From Globodera rostochiensis (taxonomy: Eukaryota > Nematoda > Chromadorea > Rhabditida > Heteroderidae), in contig JAEVLN010000013.1 in assembly GCA_018350325.1 (NCBI GenBank), positions 2,170,001 through 2,234,000 on the forward strand: DNA of 64,000 nt, given 5' to 3'. Numbering within the stretch: the first letter of the stretch is position 1; the number at the start of each line of letters is the position of its first letter. The notes under the pieces were generated by a model. It searched no databases, was not told the origin of the DNA, and saw nothing but the letters and a program-made list of their open reading frames with translations. The translations under genes were made by a program, and so were the position numbers. Below, piece after piece: positions 28,001 to 42,065 of this stretch.

Positions 28001-30247
28001 GTGCAATTCGCTGGTGAGTTTGACGGAATTGACGCATTTTTTGATTGCTTTCTATGCGTCCAGTGCAAGTGCTCCAAAAGGACTTGCTTCAACCGAGTTG
28101 TGCAGCAGGACCTTAAAATACCCTTGCAGGTTTTTGCTCTTATTGTGAATTGAATTGAGAACATTTTGCAGCTTTTCATGACTGCTGAGAAGGGCTGGGG
28201 CGTGCGTACTTTGGTGGACATCCCCCAAGGGACGTTTGTCTGCACATATTCTGGAGAAATGTGACAAGCTTTTGTTTCAAATTTATTATAGTCGTACTTT
28301 CTTTCTTAATTGGTCGTTTATATGCGTAGATTGGACGAAAATGTGGCGGAATCTCAAGGCAAAGCGATTAGCGACATTTATTTGGCGGAGTTGGATTTGG
28401 TAAAAGTGGTTGAGGGGGCGAAAGAAGAACAAGGCATCGACTTGATTTCGGATGAGGGCATCGACGAAGGAAGCGACGGTGAAAACAATATTTATTTTTG
28501 GGGGCGAAGAAAGTCCTAAAAGACCGATTACCCCCCCCCCCCCCTCCCCCCTCTAGAAATCGCCTTTTAAAGATGTAATTTTTGCTTTTTTGCTCATATT
28601 ATTCCTTGATGGCTTGCCCGCTACCGGGTAAGGGCTTCTCCCCAAGAGAAATTAATTTTTCTTTGCCAGAAAAAAAGAGGAAACTTTTAAAATTCCCGCA
28701 CCCACAAAAATTGGCAAAATTTTCAGTGTTGGTCTAATTTCCCTAATAAAATGCGCCAAAATTCAATGAGAAATCAGAATTTGATTGCAAAAAAATGTTG
28801 TACGGAATTCGGCAGAGGACGTTTCGGCAGTATCCGGTAATTTTAGAAATTCTGTAGCTATAATTTTAACTCTTCCAAATCAAACAAACAATAGTGAAAG
28901 CTAGCTCTAAATGAGAAGTATTATTTTTAAAAAAACGGTTTAATTCATTTTAAAAAAGTTCAATGTGAAAAAACACCCTCAGGGGTTTTTCAGGAAATTC
29001 AAAATTTACCGATTTTGTGAAAATTTTTGTTAAAAACTAATTTTAAATCAAAAATTAGCAAAAAAAGTGATTAGATACATTTAGATAGAAATAAAAATTA
29101 GCTCGAAAAACAATTACAACTTTTAAAAATAAAATTAAAAAAAACTAACATCTGGAATTAAAAAATAATACATAAAAAAATTATTGTTTTTGAAACAATG
29201 TTGAAAAATCTGAGTTTTTTTTTATTCATTAAAAGTTAAGTTTGAAATTTTTCTGGGTCTTGAAATATTTCTGGTTTTTTTTGGATAATGTATTGAGATT
29301 CAAATTTTTTGAATTTTTTAACTATTCTTCAAGGCGGTTGTTAATGCCTTCTGGGCGATTTTGTCGACATTTTTTGACAATCTTAAAATGCGCGAAAAAA
29401 TGAGTTTGATTAACCAATTTCGGTTTTCTTTTCGCTTCAAAAACAGACCAACCGTATTTGTTTAAATAGGGCAACATAATGTAAAATGTGAAGTGTTGTC
29501 TCTGTCTTTAGAAAACGAAGACGGCATTTTGAGGTCGGGTAAAGTTGAATCTGCTGCACTTTCGACCGAGGATGAGGCGTACTGCGAACCGGACTCCGAC
29601 CATAATTTCTTTGGTGCTTTCGATGATCCTCCGTCGGCAATTGACGAAGAGTGGCTGGCTATTCTTAAATAGAAAAAATAAATTTTGTTGTTGCACTTTT
29701 AGGATGGCAAACGAATTGGTTCTGAGAACCGAACCTTTGACCAACGCGTGGGCAAAGGCATCGAAGCATAATAAATTGCGAGAACAATGTCCGCCGAAAA
29801 CATCGAAAGGTTAGAAAAAACGGATTTTGCTTTATGTCCCATTTTTAGTGCCTCCGATGAAATTGGACGAATTCTGTCAGTATTTTGGAGAGGATTTTAC
29901 GTATATAATAGATGCAGGTGGGTGGGTGGAAGTAATTGGTTACTCAATCGGCTCGACCATTTAGCCAAAATGGGTAACATCGGACGCTTTCTCAACCGTA
30001 AGTTACCAAAGAGGGACGTCGAAATAAAGCCTCGAATCAACAAGACTCTTGTGACCCGAATTGCCATGTCCAACATTGTCTTGTCGACACACACGACCTG
30101 CGAATGCCCTGGTGTGCGTTTTTCACTAAAAAGTTTGTCAGGGCTGGCGAAGAGCTCTGCTGGGATTACGCGTACGAGATTGGGTCGGTGGAGAGGCAAG
30201 TAAATTGCAAGTGCGGCACATCCGTGTGCAGAGGACGTTTGCTCTGA
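22061..30247 (+). CDS. met-2: SETDB1/MET-2-type histone H3K9 methyltransferase
   Basis: Nuclear enzyme that methylates histone H3 lysine 9 to silence chromatin. N-terminal exons ([45 protein letters not shown]) are helical and joined in phase. Tudor-like exons follow ([30 protein letters not shown]). The methyl-CpG-binding-like domain is [21 protein letters not shown] (about 26737-26806). Pre-SET is [19 protein letters not shown]...CECRR. SET begins [21 protein letters not shown]. The bifurcating insert is [21 protein letters not shown] plus an acidic stretch. The cofactor motif NIGRFLN joins across an intron to [10 protein letters not shown], so NHSC is intact. Then WDYAYEIG and post-[16 protein letters not shown]. 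The bifurcated SET plus MBD order is specific to this family. The first intron (22262-22579) has a GC donor. Large introns near 23.0-24.1, 27.5-28.0 and 28.5-29.5 kb are repeat-filled. The exon linking the acidic insert to NIGRFLN is uncertain. Confidence 0.9.
23493..23586. mobile_element. 94-bp palindromic MITE in a met-2 intron
   Basis: The ends GGTTCTAGTCGACTTTAC and its near-perfect inverse enclose three GGGACGCGTAAA-type words. No target duplication is visible. Confidence 0.6.
28660..29440. other. repeat-filled met-2 intron DNA
   Basis: AT-rich, with the AACTCAACCAA / AACGGTTTAATTC repeat also found at 7.65 and 19.8 kb. No coding signal. Confidence 0.5.
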
Positions 30248-32737
30248 TGATGGGTACCGGTGTCAGCAAAGAATTGCACTTACATTTTGCCAAGAAGTGG
30301 TTGACGCTTATTTTAAAAAACTGTTAAAAAATAACGGTTAAATATTTTACATAATTTGCTGCTTATGGTGTTTCGTCCCCACTTGTAATGTGGGGTGGAC
30401 TTAGGGGTGCCATTTACCCAGATTTTGCCGGGTTTTAGGCGCCCATGCCGTGTGCATTTTCAAGATTTATGTTGAGATTTTGCTGACTGAGAAATAGACG
30501 AATTCGAATTGGTAATAGTCGTGTTGGTGCCCCACGTTTTTTGAATTTCAAAGTTGAAAAAAAGTTAAACAACCGGAGCTGGTATATATTTTTTAGTTCT
30601 TTTGAATGTAGCATTTCTGCTAAAAGTTTCTGTGAATTTTGATTGTTCTCAGTTTTAAACACAAAACTACCAACCCAAAAACCGGGTGCATAACAGAAAT
30701 GATGTGAAAAATAACACTAATAGCTTAAAATCTCGTTTTTTACGTGGTAAATTGTCGTAACATAATCAAAAACTTACCTCTATTGTACATATCTTCAATA
30801 TTATCATTGACCCTAATTTTGCAACTTCAAAAATGTTTGGGGAAAATTACCATTTTTGAGCTGCTTTCATTAATGCATAGGTGCAAAAAAACATGTTTAC
30901 TAAATAACACATAAGCGCCCGCGGATTTATTTCAAAGCGTTAAAACCGTTGTTTAATTTGTTAATGTTTCACTAACAAGTTTCGGTGGCCGTGGGAACTT
31001 CAACCTTTGGTTTTTGTAATAAGAATACTCCTACCTTTGCGAATGAGTGCCCCCGAGGCTGTACGGGAGGGGGGAGGCGGGGGGGGGGTGGACATTGAGG
31101 GGAACGGCAGTGTCAATAAGCGGCGAAGAACCAGAGGTGGCCGGGACTGGAGTTGGGATGGGTTAATTGCAGCTTTTAACACATGGGAAAGCGAGGGAAC
31201 GATACCCCCCCCCCCCCCTATATTATTTAGGGATAAGCAAATCAACCAGCCGTACAGCACCGTCTCCTCACACCTCCACATTCTTTCGCTTTTGGCAGTC
31301 AGCCTTTCATAAGCCTCAATATTAACTGAAAATGCACATCGTCGGTAGAACTCGAAGCATTGGTTAATACTAATCCCCCGCCCCGCACCATCGTCTATCC
31401 CCATTTTGAAGATTGCCGTTCCTCCATCTTTTTGCATTTTAACGGCACGCTTAAGATGGGAGTTAGTTGCCAACAAGTTAAAGTCCGGATGGGAATATAA
31501 AATGTGGGACACGCACGGAAAAGGCGATTGATTAGGTGGACGGCCAGCATGGGAGGGATTAAGGCTGCTGGGACTCGTTGGAGAAGCAGCGGGATGACAG
31601 TGAGTAACTGCAAAATGGCAAACGCGCATAGATCAGCCGAAGTGCTGCCGTCCGTCATCATCCGCTCATCCCAGTCTGGGAATGAATGTTTTCCTTCCCA
31701 CCACCGCCATCCTTCGGCCCACCACCTTATCAGCTTCCAATTCTCCCACATCGGCCCTTACTTCCACCCCTACCCGTTTATGACTTTACCCAAACATCCC
31801 CCACCCCCCGCACTACTATATTTCCACACCGCCATTCACACAGCGTTCCCGCAGGCGTGTAGATTTAATGAGTACAAACTGACTCCGCCGCCACCGATGC
31901 CCACCTCAAAACATTGCCGTCAGTCCAATTAAGTGCCGGTGGGAGAGAATGAGCGGATGTTGGGTTTGGATCGGCACGGCACGCAACTTGGACTCTGACA
32001 TTCTAATTGGTTTGTGAGGGGGATATGGTAGAGAGGATAGATAAGCAGGACTTGGCGGACTTTACTCACAAATAATGCAATGGCATCGTTTGTCTGATGA
32101 GTGCTTCACCTTCTCTTCCTCTTCGTTTTTGCCTTTTTGTTGGAATTGGCTAAACGATTCATTCATTTGTTCTTTTGTTCGCAATCCCGTTGATCTCCAC
32201 CCCGTCGCTTACTGATCCTGCCATGGCGTCGCACATCACAGCTTTTACAAACATCTCTAGGACTCCAATTTGTCTAATTGAGTCTTCCGGCAAAAGTGTT
32301 TATTCGCCCTGCCGCCATTTGGCTTTGGCGCCTTTGGGTTGACCCTTTTGACTCTTTCAACAACATCACCTTCGCAGATTTCTCCAAAGTTGAGCCCCAT
32401 TCAAATTGTATCCCCCACCCCCATACGACTTTCGTCCTCAACCTTTAAGTTTGTTGTTCCAATTATTGTTCTTTTTCTCCCTCTATCCCACGTTAATTTG
32501 CAATGCCATGAATCGTCAAATTGTGCAGTTATATAATAATTAAAACAGAGAATTGTGCCTGGGGATGTGCACTTGCACTACGATTCGGAAGCCGTCACTG
32601 GGAGAGTACAATAGCCCTCAAAGGGTGTGAACGAATTAACGGAGGAAAGGACGCAAATGTTTGTTCTCTATTGTGCCCGTGTTTTTAAACTGATAATTAA
32701 TTGATTGTTCATTTGTCAAAATAATTTAGCATGTCCG
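30248..32737. other. intergenic region upstream of the nuclear receptor gene
   Basis: 31.0-32.6 kb looks unique rather than repetitive and is more GC-rich than its surroundings, so it may hold regulatory DNA. A 209-codon minus frame (31629-31000) crosses a poly-C run and Pro-rich low complexity. I do not accept it as a gene. Confidence 0.35.
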
Positions 32738-35455
32738 ATGAATAGCGCAACTCCACAGCTGCAGTCGAATTTTGTCGGGCCCGGTTTCTGGCCACACTCG
32801 CAGGGCCAACTTTCTTCCTCTCTTCGCCCTTCGGGAGACGTCGTAACGCCCTCCCAAGCCGCTCCTCTAACCGCCCCTCCGTCCTTCTTCTACAACGTTC
32901 CTCCGACTTCCTCCTCAGCTCTTCCAATGTCCATCCACGGACCTTACGAACAAAGCGCAAATGCGTCCCAACTGAGTGTGCCATCCGGTCAGTCGACCGC
33001 TTCGACCTCGGTCCCTGTGCCCTCATTGGTACTTTCGTCCTCCGTTCTCCCCCCTCCTTCTACCACAAATTCCTTACATCAAACACAATCCGCCGCTGTC
33101 CGTTTCCCGTTTTCCGCCGGAGTTGGTCAAATGATGGGCCATTTTGAGATGTTCGGCACGGACAGTGCCATGTTCCAACACTCAGTCAGATTCAATCCAA
33201 GCTTAGCACTTTGTTCTCCCGCCCCTCACGGAGGTGCCAGTCAGCGCCGATCATCGAATTTTTTTCCCATCACAGGAAATGTGATCGGCACGGGCTCCTC
33301 CTCATTTTCACCCTTTGCCCACGGCATCAATTTGCTACACCCCCCCGGAGGGCACAACACTCCCCTCCCCTCCACCAGCGCTGTCTCTGTCGCGGCGGCT
33401 TCTGTCGGAGTTGATTGTGTCGGGCTGATGAAGAACAACTTCTCGGTCAGCTCGACTCTGACCAACTGTGTCCAGCAGATTTCTCAAGTCGGCGGGGGTG
33501 GACTTCACCAATTCGCAATGCCACGGGTGTCCCAACAGCCACAGCTTCAACCTGCTCAACTTCCCCACAATTCCCACGCCGTTTTGTCTAACAAGCTGAT
33601 GAAAACCATCTACGGAGGCGGTAATGACACCATTCACAGAACATCCGTTCCCTCCATCGACAGGCCGAGGATTGCAACTTTCGCTGGGACATTCCGCTTC
33701 TGGTGGAGATGTGTCGGGGAGAGATGGCGGACAACAGTTTAGGGAAGGCATGGGCAACGAGGTAAGAGGGGAGAAGGAAGGGATGGAGAGAACGACGTTT
33801 GTGAAGGGGGGGGGGAGAAAACGGAGGATCGATGATGGAGGAATTGAACGTACAGACGCGGTGCCAGCATCTGTTCGGCAACAGCAGCATTATGTCCACA
33901 AATCCCAGCTCCGCAACCTCCACGAGTTCCTTCCTCTCTCAACAGCATAATTCGCACCTCCCTCAGACCAAACAAAGTTAGTAAGGCCAAGGGAACGGAA
34001 TGTCATTGAAAACTTTCACAAATCGTTTTGCAGGGCTAGACAATGTGAGTCAGCTGAAGGCGTTGGCATTCTGCGGCCCATTTGCAGCTCCGCTGAAGCA
34101 ACCGACAGAAGTGGCGGAAACTGTGAAGATCCCGAAGGAGTGAGTTCCCTCCCCCCGGGGGAAAGCTTTGCCCACATTCCCACCGCGACTGGCCCCGTCT
34201 TCAGAACTGTTACCATCCCTCTGGAGCGTTCCTGCACTTCCTCTTCCTCCGCCGGCTCCGTCGTTGAACAGCGACCCTCCCAACAATCCCAGATGAGCTG
34301 TCAGGTTTGCTTTTGGTTCTTAACAATAAACTGTAATCGATTTTTTGATCCGATTAATAAATAACAAAAATCGGTTTACAAATTAGTATTTTATTGCTTG
34401 TTCATTATTTAAGGTGTGTTATTTGGCTGCTTCCAATGGACTTCACTTTGGTGCTCGTACGTGCGCCGCTTGCGCTGCCTTTTTCCGCCGATCGATCAGT
34501 GATCAGAAGCGGTACATTTGCAAGCGCTCGCAGCGATGTGTTATCCGTGCTGGGGAAAGTGAGTTGTGCCATAACGATGGATCAATTTCGCAATGCAATT
34601 GCAATTTTTTCCAGCGCTAGGATATCGGAAAATGTGCCGCAATTGCAGGGTGAGTTTGGCTTGGGGATAGTTGAAATGATTCTGACCTTATTTTGTAGAT
34701 GAAACGGTGTCTGGAGATTGGAATGTTACCGGAGAGTGAGTTTTTGTCGCTTTCCATTTTCTTCCCTTTTCCAAACGAAGATGTCCAAAATAAACGGAAC
34801 AAACGCGACTTTTATTTTGCGAACGCTTTGAGTAATGCGATCAGTCAGCAACAGCGACAACAACAAATACAACATCAGCGATCCATCCAGAACCAACAAC
34901 AACTGCAGCTAATCGTCAAAGGAGAGCCGGCCAGGACGGCCTACAGCGATGCGGGGACCGTAAGCGCCAAGGGCGGCAATAGCCCTCCGGGGAAACAAGC
35001 GAAGTTCCAACGGGCGATCTCAGCGGCTCCGATTGACTTTCACGAAGGCGGTGAGTGCGATGAATAAATAAAATGGAGTTTTTGACCCCCCCCCCCCCCC
35101 GCAAGAATTCTATTTTTGGCCGCTTTTCTTATTAACACCTACCTAAAAAGCCTAAAATGCGGGCCGTATTGATGACGGACGACACGCTGAACTTTACCAA
35201 TTATTTATGTCAATATAAAAACGTAATTTGTGAATCTTTCTCTGTATAGGCACAATCGGCCCCATTTTTGGCGACATACAAATCCAGCAGAGCAGTGAGT
35301 ATCAGCAGCAGATGGCGATGGGCATAAACAGTGAAAGCACGGTAAATGAAGAACAGCAGCAAACAGCCGGGGGGGAGACGACTTCCGCACCAAACAGCCA
35401 AACGAAAGCCAACGACGACACAGCCCCGTGGGGCATCACTCTCAGAGAGATTTGA
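32738..35455 (+). CDS. nuclear hormone receptor-type transcription factor, DNA-binding domain only
   Basis: The first long exon (ATG at 32738, MNSATPQLQSNF) encodes about 300 residues rich in Ser, Pro, Thr and Gly with no domain. Several short exons follow. The zinc-finger domain starts SQMSCQ, splices to VCYLAASNGLHFGARTC, AACAAFFRR and ICKRSQRCVI, then LGYRKMCRNCRMKRCLEIGM. All eight zinc-binding cysteines are present, and CxxCAAFFRR is the nematode-type P box. The next exon is Gln-rich (QQQRQQQIQHQ), with IVKGEP, and the frame ends ...APWGITLREI at the TGA 35453-35455. That leaves only about 190 residues after the fingers, all low complexity, so no ligand-binding domain is encoded. C. elegans has DBD-only receptors such as ODR-7; orthology to any one is not shown. 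Exon joins between 33.6 and 34.1 kb are uncertain. Confidence 0.85.
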
Positions 35456-35590
35456 ATTCCGACGGCGCAAAAGCCAAGCAAAATAACAGAAAGACTCGGA
35501 GAGGAGCCGAATTGCCATTGATGAAATATTGAAGAAAAATCAATTCTTTTTTGTTCTAAAAATGTAATTCGGACCCACACGATACTATTA

Positions 35591-35692
35591 CCGTATTTCC
35601 TCAAATAGAAGACCCGGGTCTTCTATTGTTCAACCCCTCTCCAAAGGGGTCTTCTATTAGGGGGGGGGGGTCTTCTATTTGAGGAAATACGG
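35591..35692. mobile_element. mariner-type MITE flanked by TA
   Basis: Left end CCGTATTTCCTCAAATAGAA; right end its exact inverse; TA on both sides. It lies 136 bp after the nuclear receptor stop, probably within its 3' untranslated region. A second internal word, GGGTCTTCTATT, repeats between the arms. Confidence 0.8.
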
Positions 35693-35699
35693 TATTTGA

Positions 35700-36330
35700 T
35701 TTATGATAGAGAAACGCAACTATTTATCTACTGGAAGAGCGCTTACGAATGGCGGCCATTCCAACAATTCGAACCCATTCCAATTTTAAAGTCCAATTTT
35801 TGCCTTAAATCGTTATAAGTCAGGAGATTTAATTAAGTTTTTCGAAGACAGGCTTAAGGTTTCTAAATTGGTCGAAATAGCCATATCTCAGATTTTTATT
35901 AAGTGAAAACAGTGTTAAAATGGAAAGTCAAGCAGTACAAAAGAATCTCTTACAGCAGAATTAAAATCTTTATTGGGTGACTCATATACAGTCATTATAT
36001 TTTTAATAATTTAATAATAATATTTCAATTCATTTTCAATAGATTTTCGCGTTAGAAATCTGGAGGAAAAAATCGAATTAAATGCGGATTTTATTGGTTA
36101 TCGTAGCCGAGTTATATTAACACAAATTATTCATATAGTTAAACAATTTAATTATAATATTTAAGCCATTGTCATTTAAATTGACGCTTCTAAAATCTGG
36201 AGGAAAAAATTTATAAATCCGTGATTTCATTTTTGCCGTAATTATAATTATTACAAAAATGAAATGAATTTGTGAATTGTATCTAAAATAGAAAATTTAA
36301 GAGAATTTTTATGATTATTTACACCACTGT
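35700..36330. other. intergenic AT-rich DNA
   Basis: No gene seen. The word AAATCTGGAGGAAAAAAT occurs twice (about 36056 and 36193), a small direct duplication. Confidence 0.4.
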
Positions 36331-36346
36331 AAATGGGTTACACTAC

Positions 36347-36610
36347 GTTTTGCCACCTTACGTTTTGCCTCCGTTACGTTTTTTGAATAATTTTGAGAAT
36401 GTGTTTGAATGTTTTTGAGGTCAAAAGATTCCGAAAAAATTTTGGAATCGAAAACCTTCGAATTCGGGTCCGGGGTTCGAAATTGATCGAAATTTAAGTT
36501 TTTGAAGCCAAAGTACCGCACACTCGACTGCGGCGGCCAGTAGGTGGGGTGAAGATTCCGGAAGAAGTCCGCGCGTTTACCCTCGCGCCGCCCGCTCCGC
36601 GGGTCTCCGC
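36347..36610 (-). repeat. composite of two dispersed repeats
   Basis: 36347-36500 is the inverse of the 3.6-3.8 kb repeat (TTACGTTTTGCCTCCGTTACG; CTTCGAATTCGGGTCCGG). 36515-36610 is the CTCGACTGCGGCGGCCAG repeat in plus orientation. Confidence 0.65.
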
Positions 36611-36831
36611 GCGTTAACAAATTGCCAAAAATTCAAAATGGGGGTTCTCGTTTCGGCGCTCACGTTCCGGCCGCAAAATAAAACAATGTGAAAAAACGTA
36701 GTAAAAACCTGGAATTTTTTCTTGTTTATTTTTTTATATAAAAAATATACAGTACTTATATTTTGAAACCAGCCTGTAATTTTTTATATACATTTGAAAA
36801 AAACGGGTCGACAGCTTCGCTTGAAAAAGGC

Positions 36832-36884
36832 TTAGGCCTAGGCCTAGAAGCTAAGCTGAGGCTTAGGCTTAGCTGAGTTTAGGC
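36832..36884 (+). repeat. TTAGGC-rich stretch resembling nematode telomere repeat
   Basis: TTAGGC at 36832, 36863 and 36879, with CTAGGC and GAGGC variants between. Degenerate and short, 130 bp upstream of the tubulin start. Confidence 0.45.
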
Positions 36885-37010
36885 TTTTCTGCATTTCTGG
36901 CTGTCAACAGCCCCCCTCCCCCCATATGAACTAAAAGTATCAAACGATTTTTATAAATTAATTTCAGTGGTCAATTTAGGCTCTAACAATCAATTTTCGA
37001 TTTCTTATCG

Positions 37011-38834
<1,824 letters not shown>

Positions 38835-39724
38835 GAAGAGTGAATACGCTAATTTATTGTATCATGACATATTGTCTTGTTGTTGCTTTGACTTGTGCCG
38901 TGTAAAACAAACGGTCCGCTTGTGACTGTGATTTGCCAAAATTCTGATTTTTAGAGGCGGAGAGATGGGTTGGGAGTTGCGTTAACAATTTTAATTTTAA
39001 ACTAGGGCGTCCGAGGTTTTCTAGAATTCAGCACAAAATTGTTAAAAACCCGGATTTTGTCCCCACAATTTCTGATAAATCGCTTTAAAATACGAGGTAA
39101 AGTTTCGGATTACGGGTAGCAAAATTTAACATATTATATACCATTCGACTCCATTCTAAGCCTAACGTACGAATCCGTAAAATTTTTTTTGGCGAAAACC
39201 ACTGAAGCAAGTTATGAGAGAGCCGTTTTTTGGGTTTTCAAATATGTACATACTTGGATTTAGCACTTAAAAGTCCCCACCCCCCATTCAGGGTTTAAAC
39301 CCAGTTCTTACCGAGACTTTCCCAAACAATTTGTGGTTGTCTTTTAGTAGCAAAGCCATGGGACGTTTGCTGCCTTCGCCTGTGTTATGGCGGCGGCGGT
39401 CGCAACGGTGTGACGGAACGATTGGGGGAGGGGGGGGGGGTAATATTAATCTGATCATTTCTGGACAAATTCCCCTCGCCCTATCATTTCTTTATTTCAA
39501 CCTCTACCCGTTACTCGCTCAGCTTGCTTTATTCCACCGGCTTGAACCGGTTGTTGTCGTTGCGAGTTCTCCAGCCCGCTGAGCTTTACGATCGTTCCTT
39601 TCGGGGAATTAGTGTGATTGAATTAGTCGTAAGGGAACACGCCTTGGGGCTTATAAGGAGTGCCCATGCAATCGGTGCTGATTCACATCCAACGAGCAGA
39701 GAATGCTTTTCCCTTACCTTGAAG
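38835..39724. other. intergenic between tubulin and collagen
   Basis: The first half is AT-rich with no signal. From 39330 it becomes GC-richer and probably contains the collagen promoter and 5' leader. A G run lies at 39428-39440. Confidence 0.4.
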
Positions 39725-41125
39725 ATGCTCCATCCCAAGATGAGGTCTCAGCCTCCCTTTCAGATGGTCTCTCCTCACAATCAACCATTTTCTTTTCCTT
39801 CTGCGCTCGTTGTCCATCGAATCGGCCTTTTGGCCATTTGCCTCTCCGGAATGGCGGTTCTGACCTCGGTGCTTTACCTTCGCCAAATGGTTTCGCAAAT
39901 CAATACTATCCAACAAGAATTGGACACTGGGATGGATGAGTTCAACGTAATGCAGGTAAACTGAGCGGAGTACTGTAGATGATGAGCTTGTATTACTTAC
40001 TGTACATCTTGTTTAAGGGCCAATTGTGGACGGATTTGGTGAGAGCAAAGCGTCAACTTCATCACTCGCCATCGGAAACCATTGTCAATTACGGTAAAAG
40101 TCAGCAAAGAAATAAACGACAGGCCGAACCACGCTGTGATTGCATCAGCACCGGTAAGGAAAAGCATTTAATAATTTATGCGACCATTTCTTTGTCAAGC
40201 ACTTTGCCCTGCGGGGCCGCCGGGTCCTCCAGGCATTCCCGGGTCGGATGGCGAGCCGGGGAGGGCGGGCGAAGCGGGCCCTGTCGGACTGCCCGGACCA
40301 TTCGCGCAAGTTCAAAAAGCAGCCGAAACGGAGTCTTGCCGAGTCTGTCCACCAGGACCCCCAGGACAGCCCGGTTACACTGGACCACCCGGACCACCGG
40401 GAGCAGTTGTAAGAAAAAGAGAATGAATTAAAGGAGAGAATAACCCATTTTAGGGACCAGTCGGAGAGAGAGGATTGGCTGGAATGCCAGGAAATCCCGG
40501 GTCAATGGGACAGCCAGGAGACTCAGGAAATCCGGGAGAACCGGGACAGGAGGTATAATTAACTCGTTTAATAAATTCAACAAATTTCAAGGGTTCGCCT
40601 GGACTTCCTGGACAAAACGGAATTCTCGGCTCAAAGGGTGAGTTAATTATCAAATTGGAACTTTTAAATCGGACTCAAAAGGGTCGCCCGGCGAAACGGG
40701 CGAAGTTGGACCGCCCGGGCCAAGAGGATACAATGGGACGCCAGGTGAAAGAATTGTGATGGAGCGACGATAAGCGAATAATTCAGGTCGTCCGGGAGCA
40801 CCCGGTCTGCAAGGAGCGGCAGGAGCAGAGGGTCAGCCTGGCGCGCCAGGAGTTCCGGGATGGCCCGGCCTGCGCGGAGCGTTCGGTGAACCCGGAGGAC
40901 CCGGACAGGACGCCAGGCAAGGAATTGGATTGGCCCTAATAAGCATTTCAAACCGAACTGTTCAGTTACTGTAAATGTCCGGAGAGACCGGCGGAAGCGT
41001 CCCAGCCAAAGGAAGAAATAGGGGCAGAAAAGCCGACTCAGACGGAAGAGCAACCGCCCCAGCAACGCCCAACGCCTCCGCCATCCTCCCAAGCGGCCGG
41101 ATATGGGAGGAGGACGAAGTTGTGA
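39725..41125 (+). CDS. cuticle collagen
   Basis: Secreted structural protein of the nematode cuticle. The N-terminus [13 protein letters not shown] leads to a membrane anchor ([20 protein letters not shown]), a collagen N-domain ([20 protein letters not shown]), and a subtilisin-like cleavage site RNKR before QAEPRCDC. Cys clusters (CDC, CP, CRVC) flank the Gly-X-Y blocks: [18 protein letters not shown], then [32 protein letters not shown] and [18 protein letters not shown]. The C-terminus is [12 protein letters not shown] plus a Gln/Pro-rich tail, with stop at 41123-41125. Eight exons. The last intron (40917-40965, 49 bp) has a GC donor with GCAAGG and keeps phase into YCKCPER. Exon edges at Gly codons preserve the triplet repeat. 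Confidence 0.93.
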
Positions 41126-41599
41126 AGAAGAAGAAGCATCAAAGGAGTGAAACAGAGACACGGAGGAAGGAAGGCTGAGGGCGTTCGACTGGACGAGAAG
41201 GCTGCTGAGGGCGTTCGACTGGACGACCCCTCACCCCACCAACTTCCCCTCTCCGCACGATTAATCTTGTTGCATAAAGTGAATTGAATGCTTTTTTCTC
41301 CCGAGTGGTTGCAGGATCATCGAGTGGGTGGTTGGATATGCGTCCGACGAAATAGGTCAACGGGATCGATGATCCCTTCCCATTCCTTCATCCAATCCAT
41401 CCCCCCCCCCACCTCCCTCCCCCCACTCTCAAACATCTTGTTCCTCGTGACTTACTTATCTCTAAGCAATTGCACTCACTCAGCACAGACCCAATAATTC
41501 CCATAATTCAATTCCACCACACGAATCATAACGTCAAAATGCCATCCGCAAAAGGACGTGACAGTCGCCATCAGGTCTTTTTGGGCAAGTCCATCAGTT

Positions 41600-42010
41600 A
41601 GTTGCAACAAATTCGGGTCTCGTCTCGAATAAAACTGAATTTTCGAGATTTTTCGAGACCCGAGATTTTTTCGAGAATCTCGTCTCGAGTCTCGCTCGAA
41701 AGAAGCTCGAGATTCTCGATCTCGACTCCAAAAATTTTTCATGAAAACAGTGCTTTTCTTGACAAAGATTGCCAATTTTTGTAAAAAATTCCCCCCGGAC
41801 ATACTCCATTTTGGCTGCAAATCTCTTAACAAAATGAGTTAAAAATTCAAAATGTTCTCGGCGGCGCCTATCGGCACCGCCGAACCTCCTCTCACTCCCA
41901 AAAGTGATAAAATTCTCAATTTGAAAAATTTCTTTAAAAAATGTTTAAATTCTAACAATTTTTTCACCGGCTCTTTCTTACCCCACTATGGGTCAAGCCC
42001 AGAAGCGAAA
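41600..42010. repeat. TCTCGAG-word repeat plus a hairpin-bearing repeat
   Basis: 41620-41735 is dense in CTCGAGA / TCTCGTCTCGA words, as in the 18.79-kb MITE. 41855-41883 is an intact hairpin repeat in minus orientation. Confidence 0.6.
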
Positions 42011-42065
42011 CGCCAAAATATAAGCAATTTCTCCACTGATTCAAAAAAATAGCAATGCGGCAGAC

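Noticed and set aside
31000..31629. 209-codon minus frame
   Set aside because: Low-complexity Pro/Ser ends, crosses a poly-C run, no recognisable domain.
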